From: Fragilaria radians
Taxonomy: Eukaryota; Bacillariophyta; Fragilariophyceae; Fragilariales; Fragilariaceae
DNA: 64,000 nt
Direction: 5' to 3'
Assembly (NCBI GenBank): GCA_900642245.1
Contig: CAAAJI010000008.1
Span: 554,655-618,654, forward strand
A program made the translations under genes and the position numbers. Below the pieces are notes generated by a model that made no database searches, was not told the origin of the DNA, and was given only the letters and a program-made list of their open reading frames with translations. This document shows, piece after piece, positions 56,329 to 64,000 of the stretch. Positions within the stretch are counted from its first letter, which is position 1; each line of letters starts with the position of its first letter.

Positions 56329-59300
56329 AATAGGTCTTTTGTTTGTTCGAAACTCCGAATGAAACGTAGCTCCATGAGCTACCGTCGTACTGTACTAGTG
56401 AGAACAAAATCTGCAAGTTATCCTATGTAGAAACCAAATAAAGTATCATCGTTCCTGTCACAATTCAAGATTACTGCGAATGATCCGTTACATGATAAAG
56501 TAAAGCCTCTCAATTTGACGAATAGTCCAGAGTCTCTAATTTTCAGTCACATTTAGAGAGAGCTTATTCCAATTTCTAATACTTAAAACAGATCAAACTT
56601 TGATATTCAAGTAAAAAATATGATTATCCAAAAAGGATGCAGCAAATAGAATAAAGTTTGGCAGAAAGAATAGGTAATTGAACAGCGTTTTCATTCGTGT
56701 AAACGCTTGAAATCCCAAAATACTTCTTTTGGTAGAATGCATATGTTTATTGCTTCATTCCTTGAATGAGAGACTACATTAAAAAAATTATTTCATGAAG
56801 AAGTCTATTGTAAGGAAATCCAAAAATGATGAGAATACGCATTACAATCATATTATGCTGGTTTCATAAATTATAAACCTTACAAATGAGATAATTCAAA
56901 ATGTGATATGCATTTTTATCCATACACATGTAATCTACGATATCAACTGACGTGTTTTCTCACTTCAGATTTCATTCCCATGAATTATTTAGCGATGCGA
57001 TGGCTAAATCTTAACAATACGACGGTGATTTTCATTCATGAAATTCATCTTTTGATGAAAGTCTCTAGTGACCTATAAATAAACTATCATATTGACTAAT
57101 CGATGATGATGTTGATTTATCTGCAAGAGAGTCACATGCATTGATTTTTTCATTTGTCAGACAATAAGAAAAAGCTCAATGTGAGTTCAATGATCATTGA
57201 TTTACTTAATTGTTATTTATGAACGTAGAATTTGCTGGTCATGCAATTTAATCCATGCTACAATAGTTTTACTACTTGACCTATCATGATATTGGTATCC
57301 TCAAATATACTCGACATAACAGAACTGTCACTGCAATTAAGTATATTATGCTATAGATTTAGTATTGACAGCAGGAAAGTGTAAATGTAGACATTTCTCC
57401 TTTGTCCTTTTATAACTATGGATAAAATCATGTTTTAGCTTCTTCTGGTGTTGTTATTGTATAGGCCATTACTGCTGCTGTTATTGGAAAGTCAAAGATT
57501 GTTGCGGTTGTTGGAGAATAACAGATGTAGTGAAAAAGAATAAAGGTATGCTCTTTTTGCTGAAAAGTCAACATCATCGTTTTCTTAACTTTAATTGTGT
57601 ATATTCTTTATTTTTATGAAATGGTAAGAAATTGATACAAATGAAGGATAAATATGATAACAGGCATCCTAAACATAGAACAATTTCATGGATACATTTG
57701 GTTAACTCATTTGATTAATGCCTTTTATACCAGTTTAACTTTGGATTAATAGAGAATGTCATTGTTGTTTTACTATCCAAGGGTTGTTTAGATCAGTTAT
57801 TGGAATGTTCATAAATAACACTGATGTACGGTTTGAATGAGCTATATCCCTAGCGATTTTTGTCGCGCATGCCGTCAACTCCATACTCGTACTCGATCAT
57901 TTACTCTGCAGAAGGGTTAAGGGTCAACATAATAAGTAAAGTTCAAGCAACTACAAGTACAAGCATTAACGTAGTAGCTGGACTAGAACCTTTTTTCGCA
58001 ACAACGGCACACTTTGAATCAATTTTCTCCCTAGTTGTATATCGTGCATAAGTGGTCACACATGGCTTGTCTTGCATCAGATTTGATTTCTGATGTTAAT
58101 TGATGGAGATGTGATGATTCTAAATTTATTTTTGCCATTTTATACTTAACATAGTATCTGGACAAGTCAGTCACTAGTACAGTAAATTGATTCCCTTTCA
58201 TCAATCCGTTGCTCTATCAATCTATCATAGCACTGGCCACAGAAGTGCCTTTCTGTTTCTTTCTAGCTCTCAACATGATTCAAATATTAGCAGTCGAATT
58301 ACGAAGTTGAAATTCTAGCTAGCAAAAAAACTTAAATTTTTGAGCCGCGCCATATTTTGATGAAGATCTCCCGTATGCAAATGAGCTACAGTAACCCCCT
58401 ATCGTTTTGCGAGTTCTACAAGTCTCTACTGAGCGTTTTATTCGATCTTCGTGAATGAATCACTCGTTTCTCATTCTGTCCAGTTACACCCGTAATATGA
58501 CCAGTCCAGATACTGTACCAGAGCCGGCTGCATCCAAATTTCGACTGAGAACGTCATTTTTCTCACAGTCGTTTGAAGCCATTATTTGTAATTGTTAATT
58601 AAACTAAGGTTATCAGTTATCAAGCTGGTGCAATTCGTTTCTTCAAAACCTGTTGAGATTTTCCAATTTCCTTTATCGGGGTATTGCTATCAAATTCTAC
58701 TATACATGTAGCTTACCCTTTCACTGAGATCTTGTTCCATTTGAGACTTGAGGATTGACTTTCATATTTAACTAATTCGGTAATAGATGGTCTCCCTAAT
58801 TGGGATCCTTTTACATGTGTACACATTTTCTAATGCTGGATCTTCATTCTTTCGCAGTTGAAGTCAATTGTGATCCTTCTCAAGCATCTTATCCATTATC
58901 TCAGGAAGACCATGTATCAGACTTGGTCCATGACTAGAAAGGGCACTAATTTTGTTTTATTTCGCATGAATATCTCCAAACGATCATGAAACATTCTTTA
59001 GTCAAGTTAAAAACATTTGTTGATATAGTGCTAAAATTTTTGAATTGCAATGGGATCAAAGTACAAATAATTTGAATTTTAACGCACATTGTTCCATACA
59101 GCAAGTTCCCGATTAAATCTAATTATTCAATATAATGGAGTACACAAATCTTAGATGACAATCAATAAGAATGGCAAGTAATGATAATTCTCAGCTCAAC
59201 AAAGATCCGTCGAAAGTAATGCTTCTCTTTATTTCTGCAGATGGGTTGCAAAACATTCATAAGACATGGTTGTGCAAAACAGTAGAGATACTTAATGCCA

Positions 59301-59630
59301 CCAAGTAGAAGCAAGTTTACAGAAGGAGGGATTTGCACAGAAAAAGAGATAGATCTTGGAACAAATTCATCCTTTCGATAGATATTGAAGAAAAATGAAG
59401 ATTATAGATAGCACTACTTAGATAGGAGTACTTTAATATTCGAGATAGCAAGAGATGGAAGCTGCCGCTTCCAAATTGAATGCTCATATCTGAGATGTGA
59501 AAGAGCAACAAACGATTGGGGTACTACTTTAAAGCCTTATCCTCGTGCAAAGGAAAATAACCGAATGACGGTACCGAGCCATGATCTCATTTTTGGCATA
59601 CTTCTCGGCAATATGCATCTGCTAGAATGA
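56329..59630. other. Gene-poor spacer, 3.3 kb
   Basis: AT-rich sequence with no domain-bearing frame. A 63-codon frame at 57860-58051 is unrecognised and not called. The first few hundred bases may contain the promoter and an upstream exon of the apyrase gene. Confidence 0.5.
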
Positions 59631-60755
59631 CTAGTATTGACGGCGCCTCTGTCCTGATGACACAGAGAAAGAATTGATTGGTATTGAGGGATCAAGAAAC
59701 GATTTTTCACCTCCATGGGTTTTCGCAACCGTGTTAAGGTGCATCAGTTTTTTGAGTGTGTCAAAACCCGATATGACCCTTCCAAGACAGACGTCAGCCT
59801 CGTGAATATGTGAGTTATCTTGAAGGTTGACATAAATATTGTAACCTCCATTCTGTGACTTTGTCAAACCTACAGTCCATGCTTCGTGATGATGATAGGA
59901 ACGCTCCACGAACTCCAACCGAACCGATGCCGGTTTTGAGGGACTTGCAAGTACCATGTGCGCTGGATGCCATAGGAAACTTGTTGACTCCCAATCCCCA
60001 TTTTCAATCTGCTGTACAAAGATCCAAGAAGCATGAGGAGCTTCGTCGAAGAGTTCTATGATTATAGGTGTATCACTGGATGTTTCTACCTCTAAATTCA
60101 ATGTCACCAAAACGGCATCACTGCCATATCGCTTCTTGAGCTCATCTTTCGCACCTTGCTGCATGAAATCTTGAAGCGCGTGAACTTCCTTATTAAGTTC
60201 AAAGTATTCGCGTTTCCATTTGTAGATTTCATCTTGGATGTTTTTCGTTTCTTCTTTCGTCCTCTGGATGGCATCTTCTCCGAAATTCGTGTGCTCTTCA
60301 CGAAGCTTCTTTAATTGTTCCCGAAGTTGAGTAGCTCGATCTTCAATAAGATCCATTTGATTAATCAGATTAGACTCATCGTTCTTATACTTTTCTAGCT
60401 GGGTTGAAGCCTGTCGAAGTTTGAAATATGCATCATACACCCAACAAGACACAGCAATAAGGATACCAACCTGAATTAATCGAACAACGGACCAAATCTT
60501 TGTAGCCATGGGTGTCGTAACATTGCTGTAGTTTGAGTTTCCATCGTGAGAATTACAGGAGGAGGCAAAGGCTGACACTGCATTTTGTCGATGATCGTGT
60601 CCTTGAATAGAAGGAGTAGGAATATCTTCGTCATTATGAAATGTACTGCGTCGTCGAAGTCCATGCTCATTCAATAATTCGCGTCGGGAGTAATAGTCGA
60701 GGGACAGATTCATACTTCCATTCAAAGAAGAGGTGCTGTAGATAGGAAGCAACAT
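59631..60755 (-). CDS. Membrane-anchored coiled-coil cyclophilin-like protein
   Basis: 374 aa, single exon, ATG at 60755. Residues 1-85 are hydrophilic. A membrane anchor at ~88-107 (SVVRLIQVGILIAVSCWVYD) is followed by coiled coil (~112-205) and a cyclophilin-like domain (~218-360): VLVTLNLEVE, IIIELFDEAPHASWIFVQQI, NGGYNIYVNLQDN and LGRVISGFDTLKKLMHL follow the cyclophilin order. The segment that normally holds the catalytic Arg and Gln (F-H-R-x-I-x2-F-M-x-Q-G-G-D) reads TSFLWHPAHMVLASPSK, so prolyl isomerase activity is unlikely. Family knowledge: such degenerate cyclophilin-like proteins with an N-terminal anchor occur in diatoms and other algae. The topology suggests Golgi or ER lumen, which is inference. 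Confidence 0.75.
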   Translation of the reverse strand: MLLPIYSTSSLNGSMNLSLDYYSRRELLNEHGLRRRSTFHNDEDIPTPSIQGHDHRQNAVSAFASSCNSHDGNSNYSNVTTPMATKIWSVVRLIQVGILIAVSCWVYDAYFKLRQASTQLEKYKNDESNLINQMDLIEDRATQLREQLKKLREEHTNFGEDAIQRTKEETKNIQDEIYKWKREYFELNKEVHALQDFMQQGAKDELKKRYGSDAVLVTLNLEVETSSDTPIIIELFDEAPHASWIFVQQIENGDWESTSFLWHPAHMVLASPSKPASVRLEFVERSYHHHEAWTVGLTKSQNGGYNIYVNLQDNSHIHEADVCLGRVISGFDTLKKLMHLNTVAKTHGGEKSFLDPSIPINSFSVSSGQRRRQY

Positions 60756-63056
60756 AGATTCTCTGTCTTATTTCCAGGTTTTTAAGTGTTGAATGTTTGT
60801 AGGGACAGAGTGACCTTTTGAATTGAATTGGGATGAGCCATTCGTGATTGATCTTGTTAGAATTGATCAACTAAAAATCCGATACTACAAGATGGCTAAA
60901 TTCGATGTCCTAAACGTCTGAGAACAGGTTTTGTAGTAATACATTATCACAATTGTTAACGCATTTGATTGGATTAGCTCGAGAAATGGGTTTGAAAATA
61001 AAGACGACCGGGAAAAAAAACTAATCAGGCAATACATTGCGGTCCCGAGTCTAAGTCCTTGGATCGGAATCATGTGAAAAAGAAAGGCCAAAAGTGAACA
61101 GAGGGACTTTTGAATTGAGACGGAGTATTATGACTATTTGATGGTTAAATCATTCTAATTGAAAGTAGAAATTTAAGTCAATCACAAATGTTCCATAAGA
61201 TGTATGTCGATGTGTTGTTTTAGTTCATTTCATTTGTGACTGAACTGTTCTAAGGAGGTCCCGACATAAGTTGACACTTATGACCGAAATGTCATTGTAC
61301 TATCGGTTGATCTGACTTCATCAAATCTACTGTTGGCTATCCGGGTCCAAGGGCCAGACGTTATAAGTATTCACATCCTTGTTCAACCTTCGTAGTTGAC
61401 TAATCCTGATGGCAAAATTGAATTTTGTCAGAACGCAGGCATTGCAGTCGAAAAATAATTAGTAATCACAAACAATTCGAAAACTATTTTTTGTTAGAGA
61501 AAAGTATTTGATTAGACACTTAGGTATTAACTTTTATTTGATTGATTTTAGAAACTATGCGTTCAGAACATTATACGATCTTGCATTGTAGTAATCAGCT
61601 TCAAATCATTCTTGCATTTTTATGACATTGAATTTTCAATTCGGTTGTACCTGTGAGTTAAGTTCGTAAATAGACTCTTCAAGCAGTCTTGATGATTTTT
61701 TTCAAGACATTATTGCTGCCTTTTTAAAGTCCGCCACATTTGATAAAGTATCAAATTGGCAACACTTCCTAATCATTCTACCCACTACATGATACATGAG
61801 GCCATCTCACATTCCTTAATGCAGGCCCTACGGATCACTCCAGTTCCATCTTCTCTACTAAACGCAATATGGGTGCTTCACACAGCCATGCTGCTGGGCA
61901 TTGCTCACTAGTATTGTATAAACTTGTGGGGAAAATATGTCAGATGATTTTTTCCAATCGTAGAATGCATCCTAGAAATGCCTTCTTGGCGTTGGGTATA
62001 CAATCCGTGGATATATCATCAATTTATTTTGATCTAGTTATTATTTGAAGCATAAACTTAAGCTGCGATAAGGAGATAAGGAAGGTCATGAAAGTCAAAA
62101 CTGTTTCTCTTGACACCGGTAATAGGTCATCTTGTGAATGAATTCGTGAATTATGCCTAATCTTTTGTTTTTGTTTGGCTCTACCAAAATAGAGGTCATT
62201 ACTTTGCTTGTTTATTTTCAATTGCTTTCTTATTTTTTTACCTTTTTCCATGCCAAAACTGGTAGCAGTTTCCAGATCAACCATATAAAATATATGATTG
62301 CATGTTCATAGTCTGATCACCTAACAAAGTTTAACTGGTTTTCATGGAACTCTTCTCTTTTTTACAAGGTTTTTTGGGGCATGCAATCAATTCGGCATTA
62401 AAAATTGTACTTCCTCCAAGCCAAACAAATAGAAATCCTTTCGATCTGGGGCGACTTATCAGAGGTTATTTCTCTGTTTTGTCTGCGGATATCCCACAAT
62501 CTTACAACTATTTTTTCTGTTAATTGATGGCTTTCTACATTATGTGATCAGAAAAATATAGAGATGGTCAAATTTTGCTTTTAGACGGAGAATATGGTAA
62601 TACGCTTCAAACCATTATACTAGTTTTGACAGGAATGATATTCTATACAAGGGTTGAATGGAATATTCAAACAAAGAATGTTCTAAGTTAGATCAGAGAT
62701 GCGAATTGTATCTACACAAATAAGTGTAGAGAAAAAGCTTTTCCCTTTGCTTTACAAACTGGAGTTGCCAAGAGGATGAAGTGAATTATAATATGATACA
62801 TTCTTCAGTTCTTTCTGGAATGAGTTTTGATCTCAGATGGAATTGTTAAAAATTATAGTGTAGCATGATGAAATATGAGCCCAAAGTTATTTTACAATTT
62901 TGGTTTTAGAAAAAAAACCATTTGAATGACATATCCCTAACACTTTCATTTCATATGACTTTTTTTAGCGCAGTGTACACGATTAACTTGTGATTGCAAT
63001 TCTTGTACTCCTCAAGTTCACCACGAGGCTGTTGCCTTTGAAGCTTTCACGTTAAT
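60756..63056. other. Spacer with no supported gene
   Basis: 2.3 kb of AT-rich sequence between two divergent genes. Frames at 60885-61091 and 62024-62284 show no domain. Promoters of both neighbours are expected here, but no motif was recognised. Confidence 0.5.
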
Positions 63057-64000
63057 ATGACAGAAATAGAGTGCTTATCAATTGACGATGATATAGATCT
63101 TTTAAGTCCATCCGATCGGGTCTCGTTTCACGCATATCTAGAATTCAGTTCAGCAATGGCACTGTGTTTCTCTGGCATAGACGCTGAAATGGCACTTGTA
63201 TCGTTGTCCCTATTAGCTCTTTGTATGGTGGTTCTTTCATCACGTATTTCTCTGCTAGGACTAATTTGGCGTCAAAATATTTTCCCTATAGATTGTTCAG
63301 TCTATACCGAAAAACATGATGAAAGTGAAGGTGAAGAGGGGGTCAGTAGTAACAGGACTGTATCCACACATAATTCCAACACTGTCGAGGAAGATGATTC
63401 CGACGAGGAAAAGTTTGAAAAGATGTGGCCTGTTATAAGGTCTTCAACATATCGTCGTTTGGTATTACCCCCTGAATGTAAACTTGTCCAGATGAGTCTT
63501 CTCAGTAAACGACAGAAAGTTGAACAAAGGAAAAATAGAATTGAAGGGAATCAACACATGGACTTTAATGATAGTGATCATCCTCTGATTAGGTTGAAGC
63601 TATATTCCAGCCAAGTACTACATTTATTGAGATCATTCCTCAGTTATGACTATATAAATGCTGGTCAACTTATAATAGATTGGATACATTGTTGGTTCAG
63701 GTTAAGGCAACGTAAAGTAGAGGAAAGCGAGGACGATGATGACAATGTTGTAGATATTGCAAGTAAATTGACACGTGTTGAAGGTTTGGAACTCGAGCCA
63801 ACAGCGGAAAATGGTGACGATAGAAAATCAAGTAGCGACGTCTATTTCAATGATGAACTATTCGATGATCATAAATATGATGCTTTGTCTCCTAATCAAA
63901 TCAAAATTAGAGAAGAAGGAAAAAACCTAATTTTTTGTCATCGAGCACAGATTTCAGCGGTAAAGGAAGAGGAAGCCTCTTCGAAAACACCAACACTACG
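63057..64000 (+). CDS. Acidic, probably membrane-bound protein (3' partial)
   Basis: The ATG at 63057 has an in-frame TGA six codons upstream (63039-63041), and the frame stays open to the right edge, 314 complete codons. Residues 1-45 are hydrophilic. A hydrophobic stretch at ~49-75 (MALVSLSLLALCMVVLSSRI) may be a membrane span. The rest is rich in Asp, Glu and Ser, with acidic clusters (VEEDDSDEEKFEK, EESEDDDDNVVD) and a basic stretch (LSKRQKVEQRKNR). No domain is recognised and the product is unknown. The absence of stops over 940 bp in AT-rich DNA supports it as a gene. Confidence 0.65.
   Translation, partial: MTEIECLSIDDDIDLLSPSDRVSFHAYLEFSSAMALCFSGIDAEMALVSLSLLALCMVVLSSRISLLGLIWRQNIFPIDCSVYTEKHDESEGEEGVSSNRTVSTHNSNTVEEDDSDEEKFEKMWPVIRSSTYRRLVLPPECKLVQMSLLSKRQKVEQRKNRIEGNQHMDFNDSDHPLIRLKLYSSQVLHLLRSFLSYDYINAGQLIIDWIHCWFRLRQRKVEESEDDDDNVVDIASKLTRVEGLELEPTAENGDDRKSSSDVYFNDELFDDHKYDALSPNQIKIREEGKNLIFCHRAQISAVKEEEASSKTPTL

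Noticed and set aside
1..64000. tRNA, rRNA and snRNA genes.
   Set aside because: I looked for A/B-box-like and cloverleaf patterns by eye and found none convincing. A covariance-model scan would be decisive.

Overview
This window is nuclear DNA of a eukaryotic alga, most likely a diatom or close photosynthetic stramenopile. It is AT-rich, with small GT-AG introns of 53-107 nt. One protein (51710-52489) has a signal peptide followed by an Ala|Phe transit-peptide junction (CNA|FQS), the signature of import into a red-lineage secondary plastid. Remains of Ty1/copia and Ty3-like elements and a piggyBac-like transposase lie in the long gene-poor stretches. No tRNA, rRNA, CRISPR array or prokaryotic operon was seen.

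Layout. 1-2039 (+): 3' part of a HAT/TPR protein resembling chloroplast RNA-maturation factors Mbb1/HCF107. 2120-4564 (-): 814-aa coiled-coil protein. 8847-16229 (+): a four-exon gene for a ~2393-aa VPS13-type chorein protein carrying PH and PX-like domains. 21308-24836 (+): three-exon plasma-membrane-type Ca2+ ATPase. 28665-34223 (+): 1852-aa secreted/type I membrane protein with EF-hand-like modules and a very long Ser/Asp/Glu-rich tail. 35366-36997 (+): PDZ-domain protein followed, after a frame break, by half of an MBD-like motif. 41411-43790 (-): nine-exon gene with a C-terminal methyl-CpG-binding-like domain. 45350-48997 (-): AAA_16/TPR-type protein. 51710-52489 (+): plastid membrane protein. 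52573-54041 (-): tRNA 2-thiouridylase interrupted by an N run. 54680-56328 (-): Ca2+-dependent apyrase. 59631-60755 (-): membrane-anchored cyclophilin-like protein. 63057 to the right edge (+): start of an acidic, probably membrane-bound protein.

The most unusual item is the MBD-like gene at 41411-43790. Its first exon has been multiplied into a head-to-tail series of eight similar exons, each ending in phase 1 and separated by 73-80 nt introns with intact GTAAGT donors and identical acceptors. Each intron keeps a dead copy of the original start codon and its surroundings, so the introns appear to have been made from former 5' UTR and coding sequence by tandem duplication. The outcome is a nuclear-looking protein with eight acidic/basic repeats, each ending in a KRSKR-like motif, joined to an MBD-type domain.

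The genes are independently transcribed units rather than a pathway cluster. Two convergent pairs are tightly packed (80 and 83 bp between stop codons), whereas most other spacers are 1-5 kb and hold decayed transposable elements.
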